DNA from: Mytilus trossulus
Taxonomy: Eukaryota; Mollusca; Bivalvia; Mytilida; Mytilidae
Direction: 5' to 3'
DNA length: 64,000 nucleotides
Assembly: GCF_036588685.1 (NCBI RefSeq)
Contig: NC_086383.1
Location: 38,386,171-38,450,170 of the forward strand
Below are positions 1 through 11,580 of this stretch, one piece after another. The position numbers and the translations under genes are program-made. The notes under the pieces are model-generated. The model saw only the letters and a program-made list of their open reading frames with translations. It was not told the origin of the DNA and did not search any database. The stretch's first letter is position 1, and each line of letters starts with the position of its first letter.

Positions 1-104
1 TATTTAACATTGCCTTAAAATCGCGAGGTTTGGCTAGCCACAATAACAGATTAAACCCACCATTTTTCTTACTATGTGCTGTACCAATACTGAAAAATGA
101 CAGT
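1..104. other. Left edge, no feature seen
   Basis: Short AT-rich stretch before the first dispersed repeat. I see no exon or structured element in it. Confidence 0.4.
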
Positions 105-310
105 TTTTATCTTATAGTTCGTTTCTGTGCATGGAGCTTTGATGTGGGGTTTTTTTGCACTTTAGTTTTTTTTTTTTAGTTTCTTTCTTTTCCATTTATA
201 TTTGATATGTGTCCGTCGGTTTTAGTTTGTAACCCGGATTTGTTTTGTCTCTATCGATGTCTGACTTTCAAACAGCGGTATACTACTGTTGTCTTTATTT
301 ATCGTGTTTG
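105..310 (+). repeat. Dispersed repeat R1, copy 1
   Basis: A segment ending in the motif AACAGCGGTATACTACTGTT recurs at 22440-22570 in the same orientation and at 10503-10690 in reverse complement. The copies share further blocks such as CGGTTTTAGTTTGTAACCC. I recall this family as common in mussel genomes. Class unknown. Confidence 0.6.
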
Positions 311-2433
311 CCAATGCATTTAATTTTCTGACTATTAAACGTGGACGTCTCTTTGTTATCTACCGTCTTTCCCTATTGAAACAGTTATGATAACAGAGTA
401 ACCTCATAGTGACGTTTCGAATCCCAAGATGAGATGAAATATAAAAGTCACTTTTCAATTGCAAATTCACAAGCTCAAACGAATGAAAAATAACTGTCAT
501 ATTCATAACTTGGTAATGGCATTTTCTTATGTAGAAAGTTGTGGCTTGATACTGGTTTATAACTAGCTAAAACTTAAATGGCAAACACATAACATTCAAC
601 AATAAGGGTTTGGACAATATAACATCATAATCAGCCAAACTAATTACCAATAGGTCTGCTAGAAAAACTGTGTTCTTATCTCACAGTTTAATTTAATGAT
701 TTCGTGAGTAATTTTTGTGTACATTTTTCAAAAGTAGAACAACAGGATATTGTTAGTTATCTTAGTGTAACCAGGGGTGTACAGAAAATCACACCGTTGT
801 TGACAATACTTACACCCTGGGGCGCATCCCCTGATTATATAGATGTAACATTATTTCGACGTTGATTTTGCTATTTATTGTAAAATGTTGTAAAATACAT
901 TTTTTGGGATATTACAAAAAAAGGGGTTCTTTTGATTTTTTAGGGGGGAATGGTGGAGGGGCGGCTGTTTTTTTTTTTTCACCTCAAATTGACATTTCTC
1001 CCTTATTTTGGCAAAATTTTATTTATCCTGGGGTGAACAAGGATACGTTGGTATACACACCGGGGTAATTAACCAATCAGATTGCAGGGATTTTGCATAA
1101 GAAATAACGTTTTATTCGGGTCTTAGCCATACGTGTAGTATATACTGTGACTATCTCCTGGGCCATAAACTACACATAAATTTACATATTATCGTCGATC
1201 GGATCATCTCAACGAGATTGATTTTCTCGCTTAAACCGGTACAGCGAAAGCAGAAAGCAATTCTGTACATATCATAGCAATCGCGTAGGTATGACCAATG
1301 TTAATCGCTATTTTACCTATGACGACGTTGTCAATGCCATGTCAATTGCATTAGCAGCGACACGTGCGTTCTTGGTTTCTATCGAAACTTTTCCTTCTCA
1401 AGCGAGTAGCATGTTATGAAAAAGTATCGTTTTACTCTGACATTCTTTAGTGATCTGTATAGTTTAGGAATACGTCACATAGTCACATATGTAACGATGA
1501 CGTTTGTAAGATTTAATTACAAACGTCGTATATACCCTGCCCGTTTTACGATAATATATACTGATATATCTGTGTTGTTATCTAAAACAACTGTAATCCG
1601 TAATGTGTATGTTATATTTTGGTCTTTAACAACAATTTACAAAAAATAAAAAAAATGTTGTCTTCTTTACCATTCATTTACCTTGGTTGGTACACTAAGA
1701 ATCCGACACATCGCTGATCCCAAGTATCCAATGGTGTTATGTTATGTTAAGAAATTATATGAAACCTACCATATTCTTTTGGAAAATGACTCTATCTAGT
1801 TGAAGGGTGATTTCCATGCGTTTAGTTGTGTTGTTATGTTTTATTTACTTTCACTTTTTTTTTTTCGAAATTCGAGTTCAGTATTTGTGTTAATTATTTT
1901 TTTTTTTTGTAAGCATATCTTAACAACTATCATTTACTCTAATTGTATTTAGAATTTCTGTTTTCGGTTTATTGAAAATTACAAAATGTTATTTGGTTAT
2001 GCAGTGTTGACCCTCAGACTTTCTCAATTTCTACAAACGTTTGTTATTAATAAAACCAGTAATCCTTTTTTGAGGGATTAGTATAGCTAATGTTTCCGCC
2101 GCCCGTGTGATGATTAATCTTTAGTTTAAACATATTTTATTGTCTAAATATACAATAGGATTGGATACAAATTATAACAACTTAAGATAATCCTCTCCAT
2201 ATAAGTACAATATACAAAATCTTTCAAGAACGGCTTTTTGTACTCAGACTCAGCTATCAATGAATCAAAGTACTTGATTTGATACTTTTAGGTCAATATG
2301 CCAGTCCAGGTACTGAATAAAAATTATGACCGAGACCCCAGATTAGTCAACTTAACAGTGTATACAGAACTATTTTAGTTGTTCTCGTTCTGAATGTCAA
2401 GGATATATAAGTCACTTGGTGTTATGAAATAAA
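311..2433. other. Intergenic, no gene recognised
   Basis: Short open frames at 862-1068 and 1416-1649 lack recognisable motifs or splice signals. The missing 3' exon of the minus-strand lectin gene would be expected here or beyond the left edge. I looked for a lectin C-terminal half in this stretch and did not find one. Confidence 0.4.
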
Positions 2434-2715
2434 ATTGAGAATGGAAATGGGGAATGTGTCAAAGAGACAACAACCCGACCATACAAAAAAAACAACAGCC
2501 GAAGGTCACCAACAGGTCTTCAATGAAGAGAGAAATTCCCGCACCCGTAGGCGTCCTTCAGCCGGCCCCTTAACAAATATATACTAGTTCAGTGATAATG
2601 AACGCCATACTAATTTCCAAATTGTACATGTTGTACACAAGAAACTAAAATTAGAATAATACAAGACTAACAAAGGCCCGAGGCTCCTGTCTTGTGATAG
2701 ACGCAAAAATGCGGA
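2434..2715 (+). repeat. Dispersed repeat R2, copy 1
   Basis: About 280 bp starting near GGGGAATGTGTCAAAGAGAC and ending with a GAGGCTCCTG...GACGCAAAAATGCGG tail. It recurs at 3169-3450, 7395-7580 (reverse), 17500-17655 (reverse, diverged), 19535-19945 (interrupted), 49076-49165 (internally deleted) and 58608-58835. The uniform layout suggests a short non-autonomous mobile element. I recall it as very common in Mytilus. The class (SINE or MITE) is not decided from sequence. Confidence 0.7.
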
Positions 2716-2785
2716 TCAGAAAACTTGGATCAGATATTTTTGAATATAACGTTTAACCGACTTTGTTTTTAATAAAAAGGAATAC

Positions 2786-4910
2786 CTGTGATTGTTTCTA
2801 TGTAGGATTGTCTTTCTTCAGAATCGACCCTCACAAGATCTTCGTTAGGTTCACTACATATCGAAGCAATGCTAGAATCGTTAGCATTTATTGCTGGTCC
2901 AAATTTATAGCAAAGATCATGATATCGATAGTAAAAGAAATCAGGCTTGCATCGATTAGAGTCTGCTGAAATTTAAAACTACATTTTGTAATGTGCATAT
3001 CTCAAAAATCGTCTTTCATCTTTCTTTTTCTTTTTTGGATTATAAGTTAGTATTCGTTAATGAGTTTTTATTACTTTTCTGCAACAAGTTTTCTAACAAA
3101 GAATATATAGTTTAATCAATATAAGTCAAAACGTGTTTTTCTTGAAAATTTAATCAGAAACATCTAAAATTGAGAAAGGAAAAGGGGAATGTGTCAAAGC
3201 CACAACAACCTGACCATAGAGCAGACGACAGCTGAAGGCCATCAATGGGTCTTCAATGTAGCGAGAATTCCCGCACCCGTAGGTGTCCTTCAGCTGGCCC
3301 CTAAAATATGTATACTAGTACAGTGATAATGGACGTCATACTTAACTCCGAATTATACACAAGAAACTAAAATTAAAAATCATACAAGACTAACAAAAGC
3401 GGAGGCTCCTGATTTAGGACAGGCGCAAAATTGCGGAGGGGTTAAACATGTTTATGAGATCTCAACCTAGAATGAATTTAAGGTGGTATGGGTGTCTTTC
3501 GCCATCTTGAATTGTAAAAAAAACAGAGAATCTAAGGTCCATATTTTCCATCAAGTTAGCAAAATTTGATGCATGAATGCAATATTTAATGTGAATTTTC
3601 ATTTAAAAGAACCAATTTATAAGAATATAACTTAGAAATATTAAATTTTTACAAGTGTAGATTATTTTTGGTTGTTTTTTGAATATTTTCAAATTGGCAT
3701 TTTAAGGGGAGGTAACACTAAAACAGTGCATTTTCTGAAGGACTCTACATGAAATTTTCCTATTTTGTCTTTTAGCCGGAGAAACGTACGGTGACCTTAT
3801 CTTTTCTTTTGATATTCTAAAAGCATTGTCTGAAAGCTATCTTTTTTTTCTAATTTGTTATAAGATTCTATCATTTTGTTTAGTTTCTATTCACAAAATG
3901 GTGCTTTTTCCTGTATAATCCATACAAAATTTGTCATTTCGTCACAACCTGTAGCTTGAGAAAATGCCCGGTGACCTATCTTTTTTATAACATTTTTGAA
4001 CATGTATCAATAGATACTACATTTTAACAAAGTATGAACAAATTCTATCATTTTTATTTTAGACTCCCATACCACCTTAAATGGAGTTTATGCTTGGATG
4101 TGTATATATAATATATGTTTTGCCACCACTTACCGCAAATAAAAGTAGCATATGCCAAATTTTGTGTTGATATATAGAATTCAATGCTGAAAAAAAATTA
4201 AGGGAGACAACTCTTTAAATCAGTTATACGTTTTAGAAAGTTACACTGTAATCTAAGCATTTACCTGAAACAGATTGGAAATAATATATTAACCTAGAAG
4301 AATATAGTTCTGAAAATGGTTGACACAAACGTACTGATTTTAAGAGTTATTTCCCTTAACCTAGGTTTCTATCCTTAAAAAGATAAATTGTGTATTAAAA
4401 AAAATCCCTAAAGATATAAATGACGATAGAAATAGAAATATTTCGCGATTTTATGTGAATGCAATCTTTGTTACAATGGGGTTTTTTTTGTCAGCAGAAT
4501 ACTTTATAATTAATTACTACTCAGTTTTGTATCTTTATTGTTGTTTACTGTTAAATTATACTATTCAATATGATGAATAACGATTTATCCTTCTACTTAC
4601 GGACAAAGGTAATGTAAAATTTCCATCCTGCTCCAGACTGCGACCGGATTGTATACGTAAAAGGATCTTCATGTAGGATACACATGTTCGATAATCCATT
4701 GTAAAAATAGGACACACAACGAGCCTGGTTTAAACAATTCATTGAGCAATGAATTAAAGTTTCTACTTTAGATATGTGAAGAGATTTTGCATCTTCGTAG
4801 GTGTCGTCATAAGCCTCTACATTTAGTGAGAAGATGTCTTTTGCAACTGTTCCTGCAATGCAGTTGAAATACAACAAAGCACAAATATAAATGCAGTTCT
4901 TGGACACCAT
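2786..4910 (-). CDS. PAN/apple plus C-type lectin secreted protein (5' part, two exons)
   Basis: Exon 1 is 4910 to 4601 and exon 2 is 2965 to 2786, both minus strand. Exon 1 starts with an ATG followed by a hydrophobic signal peptide (residues about 3-23, ending near TVAKD). A PAN/apple-like module follows, with the pattern C-x3-C-x5-C-x12-C around residues 55-80. It ends at a consensus donor (C|GTAAGT) in phase 1. Exon 2 follows a TTTCAG acceptor, is 180 nt and open in the matching phase. It encodes the first half of a C-type lectin fold: a leading Cys, the DLCYKFG block, a mid Cys, then EDLVRVDSEERQSYIETI, the usual alpha-2 region. It ends at CACAG|GTATT, also phase 1. The second lectin half (WIGL to the last Cys) was not found, so the gene is incomplete here. 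The intron holds repeats R2 and R5. Likely role: secreted or surface carbohydrate recognition, possibly immune. The role is inferred from the family. Confidence 0.7.
3169..3450 (+). repeat. Dispersed repeat R2, copy 2
   Basis: Same element as 2434-2715, same orientation, separated by about 450 bp. It lies in the intron of the lectin gene. The body (CCCGCACCCGTAGGTGTCC) and the tail (AAAATTGCGGAGGGGTT) are both retained. Confidence 0.7.
3478..4083. mobile_element. MITE-like element R5 with TTAA-type ends
   Basis: The left end reads TTTAAGGTGGTATGGGTGTC and the right end is its near-exact inverse (GACTCCCATACCACCTTAAA). This gives about 20-bp terminal inverted repeats around 600 bp with no coding capacity. 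The ends sit on TTAA, as in piggyBac-type or related MITEs. A diverged relative lies at about 60690-61260. It sits in the lectin-gene intron. Confidence 0.65.
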
Positions 4911-4956
4911 GTTATCTCAGAAAATAAACATCGTGTTGTATTTATGACTTCTCTAA

Positions 4957-4968
4957 GCTTATATATGA
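4957..4968 (-). promoter_or_regulatory. Candidate TATA box of the PAN/lectin gene
   Basis: On the minus strand the sequence CATATATAAGC lies about 50 bp upstream of the ATG at 4910. That spacing would leave a 5' UTR of about 20 nt. In an AT-rich genome such motifs occur by chance, so this is tentative. Confidence 0.3.
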
Positions 4969-4969
4969 T

Positions 4970-5689
4970 TTGTTCGTTTCTTTTCCGTTTTTGATTTGAT
5001 TTTTTATTTGGTTGCTCGTTCAATATTACAATTACCAAACGGAAATGGTAAAACAAATATTGTATAGATCTTATATTCATACAAGGTGGATTAAACGCTT
5101 TCAAACTGACAGAACAATTTACTTCTGGACTTTTTAATCCCGTATTTCTAATTAAAATTCAATAATATCCATTATCAGATTAAATATTGTATGCAATTTG
5201 ATGCTGTCGTTATTGACATTTCAACGCTCTCAAAAGTTAAATCACAAAAGTACTGCATGAACTCCGAGGAAAACTTAAAACGGAAAGCCATTATTGTGTT
5301 AAATAAAATAACGAGGAAGGTACTATGTAATTAAACTAATAATTTTTAATAAGATAAATTATAAAAGATTGTTACGAAACCGACACATAATCTCATTTTC
5401 ATCATTTTTTTTAAATCTAATCTCAGATGTGTAAAGGAGAAAATCCTTTTTATTCAAATTTTAGTATTAATAATCTCTAAACTTCAATATGATTCTTGTA
5501 TTAATGCACTGAAATGTAATCTACATTTAAGTTATTATATTTCATAATGACTTGAGATGTCATGAAAAGTTTAGTAGTATGCTTCCAATAATACACAGGA
5601 ATACATTGTATACTAACATGTTTGTTTATGTGTTACTTATTTGTTTTCCGTTCATTTTTTTTTTACATAAATAAGGCCGTTCATTTTCT
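4970..5689. other. Intergenic, nothing recognised
   Basis: AT-rich DNA. The minus-strand open frame at 4823-5104 overlaps the lectin signal-peptide exon in another frame and is not supported. Confidence 0.4.
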
Positions 5690-5862
5690 CGCTTGAATTG
5701 TTTTACATTGTCTTATCGGGGCCTTTCATAGCTGACTATATGCGATATGGGCTTTGTTCATTGTTGAAGGCCGTACGGTGACCTATAATTGTTAATGTTT
5801 ATGTCATTTTGGTCTTTTGTGGATAGTTGTCTCATTGGCAATCATACCACATCTTCTTTTTT
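5690..5862 (+). repeat. Dispersed repeat R3, copy 1
   Basis: The block from GGGGCCTTTCATAGCTGAC through GTTGAAGGCCGTACGGTGAC to TGTCTCATTGGCAATCATAC recurs at 15165-15310 and 19695-19810 (same strand), and at 9860-10030 and 31705-31885 (reverse complement). I recall it as a widespread mussel repeat. Class undetermined. Confidence 0.7.
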
Positions 5863-5904
5863 ATATTAAGTGTTATTATCTTATTCAAGCACGGGGATGA
5901 TATG

Positions 5905-6135
5905 AGAGGGCCCTCATGGGGTTTTTGATTATGTGATTACTTGGCCGTTTTTTTAATGATTATTTGATTATTAAGCCAAATATTTCATGATTATTTGATT
6001 ACCGAGGACTGTATTTTAGTTTATGATTATTTGATTACTAAAGATAAGCAAATATTTAATGATTATGTGATTATATTGGCAAAAAAATGGTGATTATGTG
6101 ATTACTAGGACACCCCCCCCCCCCCCCCCATGAGG
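5905..6135. repeat. TGATTA-rich array with mirrored flanks and a poly-C run
   Basis: Seven or more copies of TGATTATTTGATTA-like units, ending in a poly-C run of about 18. The array is bracketed by an inverted pair: GGGCCCTCATGGGG on the left and CCCCATGAGGGGCC on the right. Confidence 0.6.
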
Positions 6136-7394
6136 GGCCTCTATACTCCACTGTTGATTGGCGAGACATGACTATTTTAGTAGAGACTAAGGTTGAATAT
6201 GAAAAATCAGATACCAACATTAACATGCGTTCAATGCCATTTTGTCTAAAAAAAAAAAAAAAAGACTAATGGTCGACACTCAAAGCGAAAAAGTTTCAAA
6301 CGCCATAAAAAACACCACACAATGAAACGCATCGAGGACTCGAAATTTCAAAACTATTGCCATATACAGATAAGATAACTATCTAGTATTTCGTTAAACC
6401 CAAAATTTTTTAAATATTTTATTTTAAAACACAAGTGCTGACTATTAAAAATGATACAAGGGATGAACATATTGGATATGTCGGACTTGGGTGTAAGCGT
6501 AATGCGTGATTTACACGTGAACACCAAATCATTTTGTGCGAAAACAGGAAATGAGGTCGATCACGGAGTACCGGATTCTGACAAACAATAAGCGTGACCT
6601 GGGATAAGACCCCCTCCCCTGAAAAATTGAGACCCCCTATTGAAATAGGACGTGTGAGAATATTTGTCATTGTCTGACTAAAGCTATATGGCGATTGTTA
6701 ATGTAAAATGTAGGTATATGCCTAGTATATGAAATACATGCAATGATGCAAGTATTAAGAAATATTTCAATTGTTTATAAAGAGAAAAAAAACATTTTGT
6801 GTCACAGTATAGAAGAGAAAAACTAATGAGTTGGTGCTTAATACTTCGGCAAAATATCAATTAGCAGTGCCAGTAACGTAGAACTTGTAAAATAAATCAA
6901 AGAAACAGTACCAATAATATACATACGATGTAAGCTTCATCAGCGACACTCGAAACCAATCAAAACCAAAGCAAAATGAAACATGTAGTCGGAAAGCATA
7001 AAACATGCTTACATATCAAACTGTTGGACAACTCTGACTGAGTCAATGTTTTTATTTAATAAAACGGTGTGAATGGTTTTCGATAAAATTTCACAGTAAC
7101 TGGTTGTGAAACATTCGAAGATGTAACATACACAAGCATTGGCTTCGACCCAGTAGTGCACATATTCATAAGGTGTTTTATTTTTTATTCGGTCGTCCAC
7201 TCAAAAGTAAGTAGTGGCACCTTAATAAAGTTCAAAGAATGCTTAACAAAATGCCCTAAAAAAAAAGTATGGCACGCAAAAAATGTCAATGGTTGTGCCA
7301 AATCTTGCAGTACTCATGTTTATATTGAATGCCAAAGGAGACAGCTATCCACCCAAATTCAAATGAAGTGGATGTAGGCAATAAAACATTCAAC
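6136..7394. other. Intergenic, no gene recognised
   Basis: Several short open frames (6419-6670 minus, 7009-7200 minus, 7156-7377 plus) show no domain, signal or splice context. I do not call them. Confidence 0.4.
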
Positions 7395-7580
7395 TAGTAT
7401 GGCGTTCATTATCACTGGACTAGTATATATTTGTTTAGGGGCCAGCTGAAGGACGCCTCCGGGTGCGGGAATTTCTCGCTACATTGAAGACCTGTTGGTG
7501 ACCTTCTGCTGTTGTTTTTTTATTTGGTCGGGTTGTTGTCTCTTTGACACATTCCCCATTTCCATTCTCAATTTAAACAT
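7395..7580 (-). repeat. Dispersed repeat R2, copy 3 (reverse)
   Basis: Reverse complement of the R2 body, running from a GTATGGCGTTCATTATCACT end to CACATTCCCCATTTCCATTC. The 3' tail is missing. Confidence 0.65.
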
Positions 7581-8573
7581 TGAGAAAAATCCCATACCGC
7601 TATTAAAAGATCAAACATAAATATATGAAACGATTAAGTTGAGATTACGAACGGATTAAGATAGAACAAAAAGTTTACGAAAAACAAATATAATGACAGA
7701 GTGAGACATGAACTAATACCAACCACTGGACTATATGCTCCTGAATGTGGACAGACACTCAATCTTTTGACAGCTTCCAAAGTGCTAATTTTAAACCTTT
7801 TTCAACTGGACAAAATCACTACTTTCATTTAAAATTCTGGACCAAATTTTTTTTACACTGTAATGTCACCCCCTACTTGCAATTTGAGGTATTAAACATG
7901 GAGAAATAAATTTGGAAGGGATATAAATATTAATGGCAAGTAACACTAAGGACTATATTTCGGCGGTCTCGGACCAGTAGGATTTTATAATCTAAGTACG
8001 ATAATCATACTAACTAATGAAACTTCGCCAGGTTTTATAGTGTACACTTTTCCCGTCATTTAAACCAGAAAGTTCGCTAAAATAAGGCTAAACTAAAAGT
8101 GAGAAATAGTTTTGCTATTTTAGATAATGACTACTATGTACAAATACATTCAATATTTAAAAATTGTATTTTGGATTCCATTGAAAATGCTCATAAACAT
8201 TATTATTGTCAAAAATTTGCTAGTTGATAATGGCTTTATATTTTTGGTCTCAATGGAAACATGATGTAAAAGGCTCTGCATTCATCCGCAAAATAGAAAA
8301 CTAAAGCAGATGCGTCAAGAGATAAAGCGTCTTTGTTTTTATAAATTACACTAATTAACTGTACTCTGCATTTAGATATTTATAAAAAAAAAATAAGAGA
8401 TGCTACATGTGTACCTTTGCGGCCCCTTTTGTATTAGTGGGAAAAAAACTTCAGTACGCTCAATGTCCCACCGACCTTTGGAAAACACTGAAGCTCTTCT
8501 GCAACTAAGTATTAGCAAAGACATATGCATGAAACAGTAAACAGCTATGATTGCCTTAAAGTTAACACATCTC
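7581..8573. other. Intergenic, nothing recognised
   Basis: AT-rich sequence with no open frame of note, no tRNA-like boxes and no clear repeat structure that I could match within the window. Confidence 0.4.
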
Positions 8574-8974
8574 TTAAGGATGTTCGCTGCTCAGTTTCAA
8601 AATAAATAACTTTTCATAAAACTAGTGTGTATTGATAGGGAATACATTAAGGAATCAAAATAGCAGAAAACAATAAAGGGGTGCATGCGCTTGTTTTCGA
8701 GATATTAGCCATTGGAATTTTAGCGGGAAAATGTTTTCTCTTGATTTTTCATAGCTTTATCATTGACCAGTTCAAGTGCTCAAATACTATTAAAAAATAA
8801 ATAAAATTGTATAAGACTTTCACAAATGACTTATTATTATACATGTAAAAGATTTACAAAAAGAAAAATGGGGGTCCATGGGGAATTTTTTTAAGGCATT
8901 AAAATGGATAAAACCAGAGGATTCCGAAAATCTGACAAAACATACAAATCATGACAAGCAGACATCCTTAAGCC
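8574..8974. mobile_element. MITE-like element R6, copy 1
   Basis: It starts TTAAGGATGTTCGCTGC and ends ACATCCTTAA, so short terminal inverted repeats enclose about 400 bp. A reverse-complement relative at about 46806-47212 shares CATGTAAAAGATTTACAAAA, the GGATAAAACCAGAGGATTCC block and the TCGAGATATTAGCCATTG block. Non-coding. Confidence 0.6.
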
Positions 8975-8997
8975 GATAAACGCAGCCTTTATAATTA

Positions 8998-9012
8998 CTC
9001 TCTCTCTCTCTT
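8998..9012. repeat. (TC)n microsatellite
   Basis: A short run of TC dinucleotides directly after the R6 copy. Confidence 0.8.
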
Positions 9013-9859
9013 TTATTGAATGTCGTTAACGTAAGACGTGTTTTTGTTCATACGCTAGTCACAACGCCAAAACTAAAGTATAAAGACGAGGGCCATATCG
9101 TAACATACGGCCCTTAAGGGTGTACTTAGGTGATCTAAGGTGAAATTTAATAAATTAAGAATTCAAAATTGATAATTTTGAGTTGGAAGAGTATTAATTA
9201 AGGATCAAAATAAGCTAAAAATATTGACCTCCTTTTTAGATATTTGATTTATAAAATATGGCGGGGAAAGGCTGACTCGGACTTTTACTTATATTTGCGT
9301 TGGTATCATTTGGGTCTCAAATGAAAAAAAAGAAAATCAAGAATCTGCTAAAATTTTGATAAAAATTACCTATTATGAGCTATTTTAGTCTTATGTTAAG
9401 AGATAAATAGGTGTTATGGGGCAAAATGCTTTACCTTGTATCGTATGGAAAAACACTAAGGAGTCGTAACATTTTACACTTATTCCAAAACCTCACCTTT
9501 GTACATTATTAAAAAAGAAAGAAAAAAAAATGCTTGAAATAATTTAAGCCAATAATGGTGTATAGACAAATAATTTACCGCGCCTCCCTCCCTCCCGAAG
9601 TTAAGTACATTATTCTTAATATTTTAGTTTTACTATTTATTCTTTATTGTGTCCTGTAATTCTCTATTCTGTAATATCCTCAAATGTTCCATAAGCTGTT
9701 GTTATTCAAATGATTTTGTTGAATATTGATGCCCGAAATAAATATAATTAATAAAACCTTAATTTCTAAATTCAAATTTGAATTTTGCACATTTTCTTTT
9801 CGAAAATCTATTTTCTTTTTTAAAAGTCAAAATCAAAATAGAAAAGCGTTCTGATAGAT
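9013..9859. other. Intergenic, probable old repeat, no gene
   Basis: The part beginning CTTAAGGGTGTACTTAGG (about 9112) resembles the R5/R6 style of TTAAGG-ended elements, but I did not find its other end. No coding signal. Confidence 0.35.
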
Positions 9860-10030
9860 AAAGGAAGATGTGGTGTAAGTGCCAATGAGACATTTCTACA
9901 TCCAAATAACAATTTAAAAAAAGTAAATCATTATAGATCAATGTACGGCCTTCAACACGGAGCCTTTCTCACACCGAACAACAAGCTATAAAGGGCCCCA
10001 AAATTACTAGTGTGAAACCATTCAAATGCT
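9860..10030 (-). repeat. Dispersed repeat R3, copy 2 (reverse)
   Basis: Reverse complement of R3: GGAAGATGTGGTGTAAGTGCC through GTACGGCCTTCAACACGG to AAGCTATAAAGGGCCCC. It matches the copy at 31705-31885 closely. Confidence 0.65.
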
Positions 10031-10351
10031 ACGACATTACCATGCTTTCAATTTAAAAATGAAATCAATTGAACTTTCCATATGGACAAATATGATATCT
10101 TTGCAATGTTTAAAAATTCGGAATACAATGAATATAAAAAGTGCATGTTCCGTGTCGAAGAGTTTTGTATGTATTGATTTTAGTTGTTTTTAAATGTTTG
10201 TATTCAAGATTTAAATAAACAAAGATATCACACTGTTGTGCAGGTTAGTTATTTTCACAATTAAAACAGTTTTACTAAATAATATGTATCAGAAAAAATG
10301 TTTAATCCTTTATAAGGCTCAGATAATATTAGTAATCATGAATTATAAAGT

Positions 10352-10382
10352 ATACGATATATATATATATATATATATATGG
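10352..10382. repeat. (AT)n microsatellite
   Basis: An alternating AT run of about 26 bp. Confidence 0.8.
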
Positions 10383-10502
10383 GAGGTTTTTTAAACGGAA
10401 TTAACAGTCTGTTCTTTGAACGGAACCCCCTTTTTTATGATAATAAAATTCATTCCTGAAGAAGAAAATAACTATGACCAAATTAATATGTTTCAGTTAT
10501 TT

Positions 10503-10690
10503 ATAATGGCAACAGTAGTATACCGCTGTTCAAAACTCATAAATCAATGGACAAAAAACAAAATCGGGGTAACAAACTAAAACCGAGGGAAACTCATTAA
10601 ATATAAGAGGAGAACAACGACACAACACCGAAACGCAACAGCACACAGAAACGGAACAAGCAACAGACAAAACACCACGTTTTGATATCA
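10503..10690 (-). repeat. Dispersed repeat R1, copy 2 (reverse)
   Basis: Reverse complement of the 105-310 repeat. It shares AACAGTAGTATACCGCTGTT and the GTTTTAGTTTGTTACCCCG block, and it extends further than the other two copies. Confidence 0.6.
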
Positions 10691-10734
10691 CCGTGTTTAT
10701 TAATTAATTCATAACATCAGTTCTTTCGTGAAAT

Positions 10735-10790
10735 CGTCCTGAATATGCATGAAATATTTGCCACTGAACGTTAAGCAACCAACAATCAAT
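10735..10790 (-). repeat. Short dispersed repeat R8
   Basis: GCATGAAATATTTGCCACTG followed by AACGTTAAGCAACCAAC. It recurs in reverse complement at about 34165-34210 and, more diverged, at 54575-54620. Confidence 0.5.
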
Positions 10791-11580
10791 CAGTTCTTTC
10801 GTGTTGAATTTATGTTATTTTCATCAATGCTGATTAATACGTACACTTGTAATAAATATAGTTAACAAAAGTGAATGATCATAGGAGTTTGAAGTACGCG
10901 GCCGGACGGTTCGTTATTGTTTATTCGATATTCCATATCCAACCGGTTGCTAGCAGCCGGTACGTTATTCAAAATTTCTAATTTATGTACAATAAAAAAT
11001 CTAAACATTCATTTGGATACGAAATAGTTAAAAAGAGATTAAAATAAGTGATGTGGTAATCTGTTTATGTCCAATTCAAGTTATGGTAAATTCTCGTTCT
11101 GAAATATAAACCTCTATGTAAATAAAATATTGCTCTTCATGGAATATATATATATATTTGTTTACATAAAATATACATGTTATCAAATGTGTGCTTATAA
11201 AAGATGGTATTTCAAGGAACAAATACAAACGGCCACTATAGCAAGATTTGATAATACAAATAGAACATCTTTGGACAGAAAAAGAAACCGATATTTCGAT
11301 TGATTAATTATTAAGTATATATACAAGAAATGTGGGCACAGGGCGTTAGCTATATCTTCTAGATCTTGATTTCTCTATCTTCATTTGTATACTATTATAT
11401 AATAATCTAATCGCAGAAGTTATGGTTAATATTCACTGTAAAAGAGGCGAAAATACCAAAAGGATATGCAAACTCTTAAAACGAAAACAAAATGGTACAT
11501 GTACTACCCGTTCAAAGAATTAAAACGACCAAAGAAACAGTTAACATAACACAAAATTTCATACCGGTTTTCCTTTATTT
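10791..11580. other. Intergenic, nothing recognised
   Basis: AT-rich sequence with no supported open frame or structured repeat. Confidence 0.4.

Noticed and set aside
1416..1649. 77-residue plus-strand frame
   Set aside because: No signal, domain or splice context; consistent with chance in AT-rich DNA.
6930..6960. Possible hammerhead near TTCATCAGCGACACTCGAAAC
   Set aside because: The minus strand has GCTGATGAAG but no second GAAA box at the right distance and no pairing stem II.
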